Below are positions 14,681 to 33,158 of a stretch of DNA of 64,000 nucleotides, piece by piece. Origin of the DNA: Pseudomonas putida (GTDB lineage Bacteria; Pseudomonadota; Gammaproteobacteria; Pseudomonadales; Pseudomonadaceae); NCBI RefSeq assembly GCF_001636055.1, contig NZ_CP011789.1, forward strand, positions 4,898,001 to 4,962,000. The letters are read 5' to 3'. Within the stretch, counting starts at the first letter, position 1; each line of letters begins with the position of its first letter. Below the pieces are notes generated by a model. The model saw nothing but the letters and a program-made list of their open reading frames with translations. It did no database searches and was not told the origin of the DNA. A program made the position numbers and the translations under genes.

Positions 14681-15541
14681 TCAACGGCGTGGCAGGAACT
14701 GGAGTGGGTCGACGGGTTTGCCCTGGCGGCGAATCTCGAAATGCAGCTTCACCCGATCAGTGCCCGTAGACCCCATTTCTGCGATCGTCTGCCCTGCCTT
14801 GACCTGCTGCCCCTCCCGAACCATGAGCCTGCGGTTGTGGCCGTAGGCACTGACGTAGGTATCATTGTGCTTGATGATGATGAGTTCGCCGTAGCCCCGC
14901 AAGCCACTCCCGGCGTAAACCACCGCACCATCAGATGCAGCAAAAACAGGCTGTCCCAAATCTCCGGCGATATCAATGCCTTTATTCAAACTACCGTTTG
15001 AAGCGAATTTTCCAATCAGCACGCCGTTCGCCGGCCAAGTCCAGCCCCCCACCGCACGCTCTGCGGCCGGCACCTGGGTGACGGTCGGAGCGGCTGTGGC
15101 AGGGGAAGCTGTTGCCGGCTTGTCGCTATTTGTTACTGGCGGGGTCTGCGTACCAACCGGACGGCGAATGACCGTGGTCCTGCTCGACGACGAGGGACCG
15201 GACGATACGACGGTGGTGGAGCCTCCAGCGCCGCTGCTGAAACGAATCGGCTGGCCAGGACGGATGGTGTAGGGCGCCGAGATGCCATTGCGCGCGGCCA
15301 GCTCCTTGTAGTCCCAGCCGTAGCGGAAGGCGATGGAGAACAGGGTATCGCCAGGTTTGACCACATACTGCCCCGAGGTCACGGTCGGACGCTTGGGTGC
15401 CGCGTTGTTGCGATCGACCACCCGAGCGCCACTGGAGCCGGTGCTGGAGCATCCCGCCAGCAAGGTTCCCATGGCCAGCGCAATCACCAGAAGCTTGAAA
15501 ACCGACCGATCCTTGCGCTGCCGAATGATTGTGTGACCCAC
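14681..15541 (-). CDS. nlpD: Cell-division amidase activator lipoprotein NlpD
   Basis: A 286-residue outer-membrane lipoprotein. The signal peptide ends in a lipobox LLAGC with Cys31; a LysM domain (about 59-103, QYVVKPGDTLFSIAFRYG) binds peptidoglycan; a C-terminal LytM/M23 domain (about 187-284) activates AmiC-type amidases at the septum. The zinc-site residues of active M23 enzymes are missing (NKGID where HxGxD is expected, KLHFEI where HLHFEV is expected), as in other NlpD/EnvC activators. GTG 15541 is chosen because a GGGGAG site lies 5 nt upstream; the in-frame ATG at 15556 has none. The gene contains the probable rpoS promoter. Confidence 0.94.
   Translation of the reverse strand: MGHTIIRQRKDRSVFKLLVIALAMGTLLAGCSSTGSSGARVVDRNNAAPKRPTVTSGQYVVKPGDTLFSIAFRYGWDYKELAARNGISAPYTIRPGQPIRFSSGAGGSTTVVSSGPSSSSRTTVIRRPVGTQTPPVTNSDKPATASPATAAPTVTQVPAAERAVGGWTWPANGVLIGKFASNGSLNKGIDIAGDLGQPVFAASDGAVVYAGSGLRGYGELIIIKHNDTYVSAYGHNRRLMVREGQQVKAGQTIAEMGSTGTDRVKLHFEIRRQGKPVDPLQFLPRR
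14987..15000. promoter_or_regulatory. PsrA-type binding site in nlpD upstream of rpoS
   Basis: CAAAC-TACC-GTTTG matches the described PsrA consensus (C/G)AAAC-N2-4-GTTT(G/C), and the symmetry extends to TTCAAAC / GTTTGAA. It lies 416-429 nt before the rpoS start codon; in P. aeruginosa the main rpoS transcript starts about 373 nt upstream, which would place this box at roughly -43 to -56, the region reported for PsrA activation. Confidence 0.75.
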
Positions 15542-15646
15542 CCGCGCTCCCCTCATGGTGCCGAAAACTGGATATGACGATATGCAATATTGTTTCAATT
15601 ATAACCGAGCCCGACCCGCTTGGGTGGCCCGTACGGGCGCTGTCAT

Positions 15647-15675
15647 TCTGGCGGGGTTTGCCTCACCCCGCCAGA
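15647..15675. repeat. Perfect hairpin between pcm and nlpD
   Basis: TCTGGCGGGG and CCCCGCCAGA form a 10-bp perfect inverted repeat with a 9-nt loop. There is no T-run on the operon strand, so it is more likely an RNA stability or processing element than a terminator. Confidence 0.5.
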
Positions 15676-15729
15676 TAGACAAGCCCGCGGCGCAAGAATT
15701 CGTTACAACCGCACATATTCCGTCGGCCG

Positions 15730-17146
<1,417 letters not shown>

Positions 17147-17159
<13 letters not shown>

Positions 17160-18205
17160 GGGCTTTCCGTCTGCCCTGCCGGCACCAGATCCACAAGTTC
17201 GCGCACCACCACGGTGGCGAAGCATCCGGCCGGAAGGACGAATTCCAGTTGCAGGATATCAGGCTCGGGATAATGCCACGTCAGCCGCCCAATAGGGAGC
17301 CGCAGGATGCGCCGTTCGTGATCCAGTCCTGCCCTGCCCAGCCATTTGCAGAGTGCCGGATGGCGCTCACCGACTGCCGTTTCCAGCGCCGCGGTCCCGC
17401 CCGCGCTTGACGGAAGACCCGCGCCCCACAGGGGTCCGGTGGGATGAAGGTCGAGAATTGCCAGCCGAGGATCGGAGCATTCCTGCTCGCCAGCCGGAAA
17501 AAAGCTACGGCTATCCGTGAAGGCCAGAAGATCGCCAACCTGCGCCTGGTTCCAGCTTCCGTCCGCCACTCGCGCCGCCAGAACCTGATTGAACAGGTAG
17601 CTGCGTCCCGCAGACAGCAGCCGCGAACGCACATTGCGCTGCTCCGGCAGCGCCTCTCGAGACGCCCAGTCGAGTGCATCGTGGACGTTTCCGCCGGCAT
17701 GACCGAAGCGCTGGGTACCGAAATAGTTCGGTACGCCTTGCACCTTGAGCTGTTCCAGACGTGCATCCAGCGCCTGGTGATCGGCGCTCAGTGCCGTCAG
17801 TCGCAGGGTGAAACCATTGGCCGAGTGCGCGCCGCGCTGGAGTTTGCGCTGGTGACGCACCTGTTTGAGCACGCGCAGGCTGTCGTCTTCGGCACGGGAC
17901 AGGTCAGGATCGGCCTTGCCCGGCAGATGCAGACTGAACCACTGCCGGGTCAACGCCTGACGGTCCTTCAGGCCGGCATAACTGATGGCACGAACCGGCA
18001 CACCGGCCGCGCGCGCCAGGCGTCGGGCCGCTTCCTCGGTGTTCAGGTCGCGCTTCTCGACCCACAGCCACAGGTGCTCGCCTTGACCGGACAGTGGGAT
18101 GTCGAGCACTTCATCGACCTGAAAATCATCGGCGACCGCCTTGAGCACGGCGCGGCCAAGGGCCTCGCCGCTGGCGCGCGGGCCCAGCAGTTCCAGTTCG
18201 GTCAT
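17147..18205 (-). CDS. truD: tRNA pseudouridine(13) synthase TruD
   Basis: A 352-residue enzyme that isomerises uridine 13 of tRNA-Glu. The catalytic aspartate is in the motif [17 protein letters not shown] (about residues 75-91); the NYFGTQRFG and [20 protein letters not shown] motifs mark the catalytic and TRUD-insertion domains. It starts 4 nt inside the ispF stop (ATGA) and overlaps surE at its end. Complete length. Confidence 0.95.
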
Positions 18206-18675
18206 GCTGGCAGCAACAGGGCGACCGCATGCACGGCGATGCCCTCCTCACGGCCAGTGAAGCCGAGCTTTTCCTCGGTGGTCGCCTTGACGTTGACCTG
18301 GTCGAGCTCGACCTGCAGGTCCTCGGCGATGAAGCGGCGCATGGTGTCGATGTGCGGCGCCATCTTCGGCGCCTGGGCGACGATGGTGGCGTCGACGTTG
18401 CCCACCTTCCAGCCCTTGGCCTGCACGACGGCCACCACATGACGCAGCAGCACGCGGCTGTCAGCGCCCTTGAACTGTGGGTCGGTGTCAGGAAAATGCT
18501 TGCCGATGTCACCCAGCGCTGCAGCGCCAAGCAAGGCATCGCTCAGGGCGTGCAGCAGCACATCACCATCGGAATGGGCCAGCAGGCCGTATTTGTGGGG
18601 AATACGCACCCCGCCCAAGGTAATGAAATCACCGTCAGCAAAACGGTGCACATCGTAGCCGTGGCCAATACGCAT
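18202..18675 (-). CDS. ispF: 2-C-methyl-D-erythritol 2,4-cyclodiphosphate synthase
   Basis: A 157-residue MEP-pathway enzyme that cyclises CDP-methylerythritol phosphate with release of CMP, acting after IspD and IspE. Zinc ligands Asp8 and His10 (GHGYDVHRF) and the [25 protein letters not shown] motif are intact. It is the first gene of the ispF-truD-surE-pcm-nlpD-rpoS group. Oddly, an intrinsic terminator ends only a few nt before the ATG, and the only ribosome-site-like bases (AGGG) are inside its stem. ispD lies 3 kb away on the same strand and not fused or adjacent. Confidence 0.96.
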   Translation of the reverse strand: MRIGHGYDVHRFADGDFITLGGVRIPHKYGLLAHSDGDVLLHALSDALLGAAALGDIGKHFPDTDPQFKGADSRVLLRHVVAVVQAKGWKVGNVDATIVAQAPKMAPHIDTMRRFIAEDLQVELDQVNVKATTEEKLGFTGREEGIAVHAVALLLPA

Positions 18676-18677
18676 AG

Positions 18678-18704
18678 AAAAACGCCCTGATTGAGTCAGG
18701 GCGT
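18678..18704 (-). terminator. Terminator directly before ispF
   Basis: A perfect 9-bp stem ACGCCCTGA / TCAGGGCGT with a 5-nt loop is followed by TTTTTC on the minus strand, with the ispF ATG starting 2 nt after the T-run. It would end fghA transcripts about 45 nt after the fghA stop. The 3' stem arm carries the AGGG that could serve ispF. Confidence 0.82.
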
Positions 18705-18747
18705 GATTCTACCTGCTTTGGCCGCTATTGGGGCCGCTGCTGCAACA

Positions 18748-19602
18748 CTACACCCGCCCAAGTGCGACGGCGTGATGACGCAGGTGCTCATCGATGAAGC
18801 TGGCAATGAAGTAGTAGCTGTGGTCATACCCCGGCTGCAGCCTCAGGGTCAGTTCATGCCCCGCTTTACGCGCCGCCTGCTCCAACGTTCCAGGCTTGAG
18901 CTGCTTGTCGAGGAAATCATCGCGATCGCCCTGGTCGACCAGCAACGGCGGACACTGGCCAGCCGGGGTTTCGGCCAGCAGCACGCTGGCATCCCATTCA
19001 CGCCAGCGCGCGCGGTCTTCACCCAGGTAGCGCGAGAAGGCTTTTTCGCCCCACGGGCAATCCATCGGGTTGCTGATCGGCGAGAACGCCGACACCGATC
19101 GGTAGCGCCCCGGGTTGCGCAGGGCGCAGACCAGCGCCCCATGCCCGCCCATCGAATGACCACTGATACTGCGCTGATCGGACGCAGGGAAATGCGCCTC
19201 GATCAACGCCGGCAGCTCCTGCACCACGTAATCGTGCATGCGGTAATGCTGGGCCCAGGGCTGCTGGGTGGCATTGAGGTAGAAGCCGGCGCCGAGCCCG
19301 AAATCCCAGGCCCCCTCCGGATCGCCGGGCACCTGCTCGCCACGCGGGCTGGTGTCGGGCGCAACGATGATCAGGCCTAGCTCGGCGGCCAGGCGCTGAG
19401 CGCCGGCCTTCTGCATGAAATTTTCGTCGGTGCAGGTAAGGCCACTGAGCCAGTACAGCACCGGCAGTTTCTCGCCCTGCTCGGCCTGCGGTGGCAGGTA
19501 GACGGCGAACACCATGTCGCAGCCCAGCACCTTGGAGTGATGCTTGTAGCGCTTGTGCCAGCCGCCGAAGCTCTTCTGGCAGGAGATGTTGTCCAGGCTC
19601 AT
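18748..19602 (-). CDS. fghA: S-formylglutathione hydrolase
   Basis: A 284-residue esterase-D family alpha/beta hydrolase that splits S-formylglutathione to glutathione and formate, the second step of glutathione-dependent formaldehyde oxidation. The nucleophile serine is in [17 protein letters not shown] (about residues 146-162); Asp and His of the triad are in [11 protein letters not shown] and [12 protein letters not shown] 19602 has a GAGGT site 5 nt upstream that overlaps the frmA stop, so it is co-transcribed with frmA, 8 nt upstream. Confidence 0.96.
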   Translation of the reverse strand: MSLDNISCQKSFGGWHKRYKHHSKVLGCDMVFAVYLPPQAEQGEKLPVLYWLSGLTCTDENFMQKAGAQRLAAELGLIIVAPDTSPRGEQVPGDPEGAWDFGLGAGFYLNATQQPWAQHYRMHDYVVQELPALIEAHFPASDQRSISGHSMGGHGALVCALRNPGRYRSVSAFSPISNPMDCPWGEKAFSRYLGEDRARWREWDASVLLAETPAGQCPPLLVDQGDRDDFLDKQLKPGTLEQAARKAGHELTLRLQPGYDHSYYFIASFIDEHLRHHAVALGRV

Positions 19603-19610
19603 AGCTGACC

Positions 19611-20753
<1,143 letters not shown>

Positions 20754-20764
20754 TCACCAGTGTA

Positions 20765-20785
20765 ATTCATGCTTTTTTGATGAAT
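20765..20785. promoter_or_regulatory. LysR-type operator between frmA and lysR
   Basis: ATTCAT and ATGAAT form an inverted repeat with a 9-nt AT-rich centre and contain the T-N11-A pattern of LysR-type sites. It lies about 45-65 nt from the regulator start and would overlap the -35 region of a minus-strand promoter whose -10 is TACACT (about 20756-20761). Confidence 0.55.
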
Positions 20786-20829
20786 AATCCGGGCAAATGC
20801 AAAACATTATTGCCACGCAGGGATAATCA

Positions 20830-21726
20830 ATGAGCAGTCGCTGGGAAGGAATCGACGAGTTCGTCGCGGTCGCCGAGTCGGGCCAGTTCACCGCGGCCGC
20901 CGAACGACTGGGGGTTTCTTCATCGCATATCAGCCGACAGATCGCTCGCCTGGAAGAACGCCTGCAAACCCGCCTGCTGTACCGCAGCACCCGGCGCGTG
21001 ACCCTGAGTGAGGCCGGGCAGACGTTTCTGCAACACTGCCAGCGTTTGCAGGATGGCCGCGAAGAAGCGCTGCGCGCGATGGGGGACCTGGCCAGCGAAC
21101 CCAAAGGTCTGCTGCGCATGACCTGCGCGGTGGCCTACGGCGAGCGTTTCATCGTGCCACTGGTGACTCGTTTCATGGCGCTGTATCCACAGTTGCGCGT
21201 CGAGGTGGAGCTGAGCAACCGTACGCTGGACCTGCTGCACGAGGGCATGGACCTGGCTATTCGCCTGGGACGCCTACAGGATTCACGCCTGGTGGCCACG
21301 CGCCTCGCACCGCGGCGCATGTACCTGTGTGCATCGCCAGCGTATCTGGAGCGTTACGGCCGACCGCACAGCCTGTCGGAACTGGCACGGCACAATTGCC
21401 TGGTGGGCAGTTCGGACCTGTGGGTACTGCAGCAGGATGGCCGTGAAATCAGCCAACGGGTCCAAGGCAACTGGCGCTGCAACAGCGGCCAGGCGGTACT
21501 CGACGCGGCGCTGCAGGGAATGGGGTTGTGTCAGTTACCGGATTACTACGTGCTCGAGCATCTGCATGCCGGGGCACTGGTGTCGCTGCTGGAGGCGCAC
21601 CAACCGCCGAACACTGCGGTGTGGGCGCTGTATCCGCAACAGCGGCACCTGTCACCCAAGGTACGGCGGTTGGTCGACTATCTGAAGGACGGGTTGGCAG
21701 GATTGCCGGAGTATCAGCCAGGCTGA
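20830..21726 (+). CDS. LysR-family regulator, probable controller of frmA-fghA
   Basis: A 298-residue LysR-type transcription factor with an N-terminal winged helix-turn-helix (about residues 9-66, including GQFTAAAERLGVSSSHISRQ) and a C-terminal periplasmic-binding-protein-like effector domain (about 90-290). It is divergent to frmA with about 105 nt between start codons and a T-N11-A repeat in the gap, which suggests that it controls the formaldehyde genes and itself. The effector is unknown. Start ATG 20830 has AGGGAT upstream. Confidence 0.9.
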   Translation: MSSRWEGIDEFVAVAESGQFTAAAERLGVSSSHISRQIARLEERLQTRLLYRSTRRVTLSEAGQTFLQHCQRLQDGREEALRAMGDLASEPKGLLRMTCAVAYGERFIVPLVTRFMALYPQLRVEVELSNRTLDLLHEGMDLAIRLGRLQDSRLVATRLAPRRMYLCASPAYLERYGRPHSLSELARHNCLVGSSDLWVLQQDGREISQRVQGNWRCNSGQAVLDAALQGMGLCQLPDYYVLEHLHAGALVSLLEAHQPPNTAVWALYPQQRHLSPKVRRLVDYLKDGLAGLPEYQPG

Positions 21727-21744
21727 GCCCGCAAAGAAGCGGGC
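21727..21744. repeat. Hairpin between convergent lysR and ispD
   Basis: GCCCGC and GCGGGC pair around a 6-nt AAAGAA loop right after the LysR stop. No T-run follows on either strand, so it is a weak terminator at best. Confidence 0.35.
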
Positions 21745-21757
21745 ACAGGCTAAAGCC

Positions 21758-22465
21758 TCAGCTCCGCCCAGCCCAGCGCTGACGCAACCACTCCAAATCT
21801 TCCGGACGGGTCACCTTGATGTTGTCACTACGCCCTTCGATCAGCCGCGGCGCATGCCCGGCCCACTCAATGGCGGAGGATTCATCGGTCACTGCCACAT
21901 CCGCCACCAGGCACTCGGCCAGCGCCCGGTGCAGCATGCCAAGCCTGAACATCTGCGGCGTGTAGGCCTGCCATATGGTGGTGCGGTCCACCGTGGCGCT
22001 GACCCGGCCACTCGCGTCGGCACGCTTGAGGGTATCGCGCGCAGGCACCGCCAGCAGCCCGCCCACCGGATCATCGGCCAGCTCCGACAGCAGCTTGTCC
22101 AGATCGCCGCGCGCCAGGTTCGGCCGCGCAGCATCGTGCACCAGCACCCAGTCATCGTCGGCCGCCCCTTGGGCGTGCAACAGCAACAGGGCATTCAATA
22201 CCGAATCGGCACGCTCGCGCCCACCCGCTGCGCGCTGAATGCGCCTATCGTTCGCACAGCGCGAGCCAGGCCAGTAGGGATCTTCTTCGGCAACGCTGAC
22301 CACCACCCCCTTGAGCGTGGGATGGTCGAGAAAACAGTCGAGGCTATGCTCGAGGATGGTCTGCCGGCCCAGTTGCAGATACTGCTTGGGGCGGTCGGCA
22401 GCCATGCGGGCACCAATGCCCGCGGCAGGAATCACGGCCCAGAAGGCCGGCAGTTCATGGATCAT
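21758..22465 (-). CDS. ispD: 2-C-methyl-D-erythritol 4-phosphate cytidylyltransferase
   Basis: A 235-residue MEP-pathway enzyme that transfers CMP from CTP to methylerythritol phosphate. The nucleotide-binding N-terminus AVIPAAGIGARMAADRPKQYL is intact, as are VLVHDAARPNL and the C-terminal DNIKVTRPEDL motif. Its ATG overlaps the ftsB stop (ATGA). It is at the end of the pyrG-kdsA-eno-ftsB-ispD series, as in other gammaproteobacteria, and works together with dxr (42 kb) and ispF (18 kb) in this window. Confidence 0.96.
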   Translation of the reverse strand: MIHELPAFWAVIPAAGIGARMAADRPKQYLQLGRQTILEHSLDCFLDHPTLKGVVVSVAEEDPYWPGSRCANDRRIQRAAGGRERADSVLNALLLLHAQGAADDDWVLVHDAARPNLARGDLDKLLSELADDPVGGLLAVPARDTLKRADASGRVSATVDRTTIWQAYTPQMFRLGMLHRALAECLVADVAVTDESSAIEWAGHAPRLIEGRSDNIKVTRPEDLEWLRQRWAGRS

Positions 22466-22743
22466 TTCTGTGGCAACTGGTAGAGGGTTTCGCCCTCCTT
22501 GACCATCCCCAGTTCATGACGAGCCCGTTCTTCCACGGTCTCCATACCTTTCTTCAACTCCAGCACTTCAGCGTCGAGCACGCGATTGCGTTCCAGCAGC
22601 CGTTCGTTTTCGGCATGCTGGTCGGCGATCTGCTGTTGCAGCTCGGCCACTTGCGCCAGGCTGCCATTACCGACCCAGAGGCGATATTGCAGGCCTCCGA
22701 GCAACAACAGCAGGACGAGGAACAACCAATAGGGACTGCGCAT
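22462..22743 (-). CDS. ftsB: Cell division protein FtsB
   Basis: A 93-residue bitopic division protein. A single N-terminal membrane segment (YWLFLVLLLLLGGLQYRLWV, about residues 5-24) is followed by a coiled coil (about 28-70) that pairs with FtsL and binds FtsQ in the periplasm. The C-terminal ELGMVKEGETLYQLP motif is typical. It starts about 156 nt after eno and overlaps ispD. Confidence 0.95.
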   Translation of the reverse strand: MRSPYWLFLVLLLLLGGLQYRLWVGNGSLAQVAELQQQIADQHAENERLLERNRVLDAEVLELKKGMETVEERARHELGMVKEGETLYQLPQK

Positions 22744-22788
22744 GAAGATATCCAGGGTAAAAGGCCGCCGCAGCGAGCTTCCGATAGC

Positions 22789-22816
22789 ACGAAGCCTGGC
22801 CGAGGCCAGGCTTCGT
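22789..22816. repeat. Perfect 12-bp hairpin between eno and ftsB
   Basis: ACGAAGCCTGGC and GCCAGGCTTCGT pair with a 4-nt loop; a second smaller inverted repeat, TGAGCG / CGCTCA, follows at about 22841-22863. On the minus strand there is no T-run after the stem. It may set mRNA 3' ends after the highly expressed eno or reduce read-through into ftsB. Confidence 0.5.
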
Positions 22817-22899
22817 CGACAGAAACCCGTTTGAAGGCGCTGAGCGCTCAGTGAGAACGCTCAGACAGCCCCGGCTGCTGCCTTTTTACCATCTCTTGC

Positions 22900-24324
<1,425 letters not shown>

Positions 24325-24342
24325 TTACCCGAGAAACGAGCT

Positions 24343-26841
<2,499 letters not shown>

Positions 26842-27089
26842 TTAAGGCGGCCAGCGCCGCCGGAGAAAGCGAAGGAAGGCCGAAGCCCCCGATCACCTGC
26901 GTCAATCACAGTGCATCTCGAACAACTGCCGCGTCTGTACAGACCGGGGGTATCCCCAGTGTGGAGCTCGCTCGTCATTTTAAGAATCAGCCCAGCAAAA
27001 AACTGCTTGGTAATCGGCAACTCCTGTGTTTTCGCGGAACCCACAGAAGCTGTATCAAGAAGGGAGGGTAGTCTACCGGAATGTACCCT

Positions 27090-28385
27090 TCAGCTCAAAC
27101 CTTGCACGTTCGTCGGCGGCTGCCACTGCAGTTGCCAGTCGGTCTGCCCCTGCTCCGGCAGGTTGGCCACCGCCAGCAGGCGCTCGCCCTGCCAAAGCAG
27201 TGGCAGGCGATGACGCACGAAGTGCGGCACGCGGTGCTCGTTGAGCAGGCGCTTCAGGTCGCGGTGGCCGCGCCCTGGAATATCGAGGACTTCGCCGCCC
27301 TGGCGATAGGTGACATGCAGGCCAGACCCAGGAATGACACCCACCAGCTGCAAGCTGCCATTGCCGGGTAACGAGAGCGGCTGGCTCGGATCCGGCCAAG
27401 CCACCCCGCCCTGCGGCGCTTGCAGCCAATCGCCGCTCAACCACCACAGCCGTCCATGGCTGCGCTGCAGCTCGCCATCGGTCAGGCGCCAGAGCGGCTG
27501 GGCATCAGCTGCCGCATCACGCAGGTTGTCCCAGCCGGCCCAATGGCGGCTATCGGGTAGACGTGTACGACTGCTCAGCCAGTACTGCAAGGCGTTACGC
27601 TGGCGCGCCGGCGAGAGCGCCGCCAGCACTCCCATGTCCAGCGAGTCCAGGCATTGCCAAGGCACCACTGCTCCGGCGCTTGCGGCAGCGATGTCGGAGG
27701 CGGCGAGTTCGTCCAGCAGCGCCAGGGCCTCGCCCAGGTGCGCGGAACTGCGTGCCAGGCTCTGGCTCGCTTGCGGCCAGCGCTGGCGTAGCAGCGGGAA
27801 CACTTCGGCGCGCAGGAAATTGCGGGCGAAGCGGCTATCGGTGTTGGACGGGTCTTCGATCCATCTCAGCCCCGATGCCTGGGCATATCGCTGCAACTGA
27901 TCCCGCGCCAGATCAAGCAACGGCCTGACCAACTGCCCCTGCCCCAGCGGACGGGAAGCAGGCATCGCCGCCAGGCCGCGCAGACCGGCACCACGCAACA
28001 GGCGAAACAGCAGGGTCTCTGCCTGGTCTTCGCGGTGCTGGCCGGTGAACAGCACTTCGTCGGGGCCCAGAAGCGCTGTGAACGCGTCGTATCGCGCGGT
28101 GCGGGCGGCTTGCTCGAGACTGGCGACAGGCTCAACCTGGACATGGATCACGCGCAGTTCGACACCCAGCGCATCACAGACCTGCTGACAATGTGCAGGC
28201 CAAGCGTCAGCAGCCGCTTGCAGACCGTGATGAATATGTACGGCACGCAATGGCGGTGCTTCATGATCGCGAGCGTAGTCGACGAGCAGGTTTAGAAGGA
28301 CGGTGGAGTCGAGGCCGCCGGAGAAGGCGACGTGCCAGGCGGGGGCTTTAAGCCAGGGGAAGAGGGATTGGGTGAGGTCGAGCAT
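27090..28385 (-). CDS. tilS: tRNA(Ile)-lysidine synthetase TilS
   Basis: A 431-residue enzyme that attaches lysine to C34 of the minor tRNA-Ile with CAU anticodon, changing both its amino acid and codon identity. The ATP pyrophosphatase P-loop SGGLDS is at residues 22-27, with HIHHGLQAAADAW and the HREDQAETLLFRLLRGAGLRGL motif following; the C-terminal ~200 residues are the substrate-binding domains. ATG 28385 has GAGG 5 nt upstream; an in-frame extension to 28490 would run through a REP element and is rejected. Confidence 0.96.
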   Translation of the reverse strand: MLDLTQSLFPWLKAPAWHVAFSGGLDSTVLLNLLVDYARDHEAPPLRAVHIHHGLQAAADAWPAHCQQVCDALGVELRVIHVQVEPVASLEQAARTARYDAFTALLGPDEVLFTGQHREDQAETLLFRLLRGAGLRGLAAMPASRPLGQGQLVRPLLDLARDQLQRYAQASGLRWIEDPSNTDSRFARNFLRAEVFPLLRQRWPQASQSLARSSAHLGEALALLDELAASDIAAASAGAVVPWQCLDSLDMGVLAALSPARQRNALQYWLSSRTRLPDSRHWAGWDNLRDAAADAQPLWRLTDGELQRSHGRLWWLSGDWLQAPQGGVAWPDPSQPLSLPGNGSLQLVGVIPGSGLHVTYRQGGEVLDIPGRGHRDLKRLLNEHRVPHFVRHRLPLLWQGERLLAVANLPEQGQTDWQLQWQPPTNVQGLS

Positions 28386-28408
28386 GGTTGCCTCACTGAG
28401 GACCGCAT

Positions 28409-28466
28409 CGCGGAGCAAGCCCGCTCCCACAGAAAACGCACGAGTGGGAGACGGCTTGCCTGCGAA
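28409..28466. repeat. REP-type inverted pair between accA and tilS
   Basis: Two imperfect copies of the Pseudomonas REP core in opposite orientation: GCGGAGCAAGCCCGCTCCCA and, inverted, TGGGAGACGGCTTGCCTGCG, with an ~11-nt spacer. Together they can form a long RNA hairpin in the 105-nt gap. Related cores occur at 57193-57218 and 62621-62648. Confidence 0.7.
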
Positions 28467-28490
28467 TGGGGCGCCAGGCGCCCCTGCCAA

Positions 28491-29438
28491 TCAGAGACCG
28501 TAGCTCATCAGGCGATCGTAGCGACGCTTGAGCAGGGTATCGTTGTCGAGCTTGCCCAGCATGTCGAGCTGCTCGAGCAGGTCGGCACGGATGCTGGCGG
28601 ACATCTTGGCCGGATCGCGGTGGGCGCCGCCCAGTGGCTCGCCGATCACCTTGTCGACGATGTTCAGGCTCTTCAAGCGCTCAGCGGTGATGCCCATTGC
28701 TTCGGCAGCGTCCGGCGCCTTGTCGGAGGTCTTCCACAGGATCGAGGCGCAACCTTCCGGCGAGATCACCGAGTAGGTGGAGTATTGCAGCATGTTCAGC
28801 TGGTCGCACACGCCGATAGCCAGTGCGCCGCCCGAACCACCTTCACCGATCACGGTGGCGATGATCGGGGTTTTCAGGCGCGCCATGACGCGCAGGTTCC
28901 AGGCGATGGCCTCGCTCTGGTTACGCTCTTCCGCGTCGATACCCGGATAGGCACCCGGGGTGTCGATGAAGGTCAGGATCGGCATCTTGAAGCGCTCGGC
29001 CATCTCCATCAGGCGGCAGGCCTTGCGGTAGCCTTCAGGACGCGGCATGCCGAAGTTGCGGCGGACCTTCTCACGCACTTCGCGGCCCTTCTGGTGACCG
29101 ATGACCATCACCGGCTTGCCGTCCAGGCGCGCGGTACCGCCAACGATCGCGGCGTCGTCGGAGAAGTGACGGTCGCCGTGCAGCTCTTCGAACTCGGTGA
29201 AGATGTGGTCGATGTAGTCCAGGGTGTACGGACGACGCGGGTGGCGTGCCAGGCGGGCAATCTGCCAGCTGGTCAGGTTGCCGAAGATGCTTTCGGTCAG
29301 GGTGCTGCTCTTGTCTTGCAGACGGGCAATTTCATCGCTGATGTTCAGCGAGTTGTCGTTACCGACCAGGCGCAGCTCTTCGATCTTGGCTTGCAGGTCG
29401 GCAATCGGCTGTTCGAAATCGAGAAAATTCGGGTTCAT
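28491..29438 (-). CDS. accA: Acetyl-CoA carboxylase carboxyltransferase subunit alpha
   Basis: A 315-residue subunit of the carboxyltransferase that, with AccD, moves carboxyl from biotin to acetyl-CoA to make malonyl-CoA. The helical N-terminus ([19 protein letters not shown]) and the crotonase-like core with [20 protein letters not shown] and [15 protein letters not shown] (CoA site) are complete. ATG 29438 gives the usual MNPNFLDF start; ATG 29444, two codons earlier, cannot be excluded. It lies 105 nt after dnaE on the same strand. Confidence 0.97.
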   Translation of the reverse strand: MNPNFLDFEQPIADLQAKIEELRLVGNDNSLNISDEIARLQDKSSTLTESIFGNLTSWQIARLARHPRRPYTLDYIDHIFTEFEELHGDRHFSDDAAIVGGTARLDGKPVMVIGHQKGREVREKVRRNFGMPRPEGYRKACRLMEMAERFKMPILTFIDTPGAYPGIDAEERNQSEAIAWNLRVMARLKTPIIATVIGEGGSGGALAIGVCDQLNMLQYSTYSVISPEGCASILWKTSDKAPDAAEAMGITAERLKSLNIVDKVIGEPLGGAHRDPAKMSASIRADLLEQLDMLGKLDNDTLLKRRYDRLMSYGL

Positions 29439-29543
29439 AGGCATCCGTCTTGGGTCTACGGCCAGGCGGCCGGCCGGTTGATCCGTTTGGCGCCATACCT
29501 TACGGGATCTGGCGCATTCAGGTCGAGATTAAAATTCGTCGTT

Positions 29544-33068
<3,525 letters not shown>

Positions 33069-33133
33069 TGAAGATCCTGTGGCAATGCTGAACGACAAGG
33101 GCGGGATTGTAGCGTAATTAGCCAGAATGTTTT

Positions 33134-33152
33134 GGGGCCGCATAGCGGCCCC
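33134..33152. repeat. Tight GC hairpin between rnhB and dnaE
   Basis: GGGGCCGC and GCGGCCCC pair with a 3-nt loop, 7 nt after the rnhB stop. On the minus strand it is followed by AAAA and not T, so it is not a standard terminator. Confidence 0.4.
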
Positions 33153-33158
33153 GGCAGA

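Noticed and set aside
28386..28490. CRISPR-like repeat
   Set aside because: Only one inverted pair with no regular spacing; it matches the REP core found twice more in the window.
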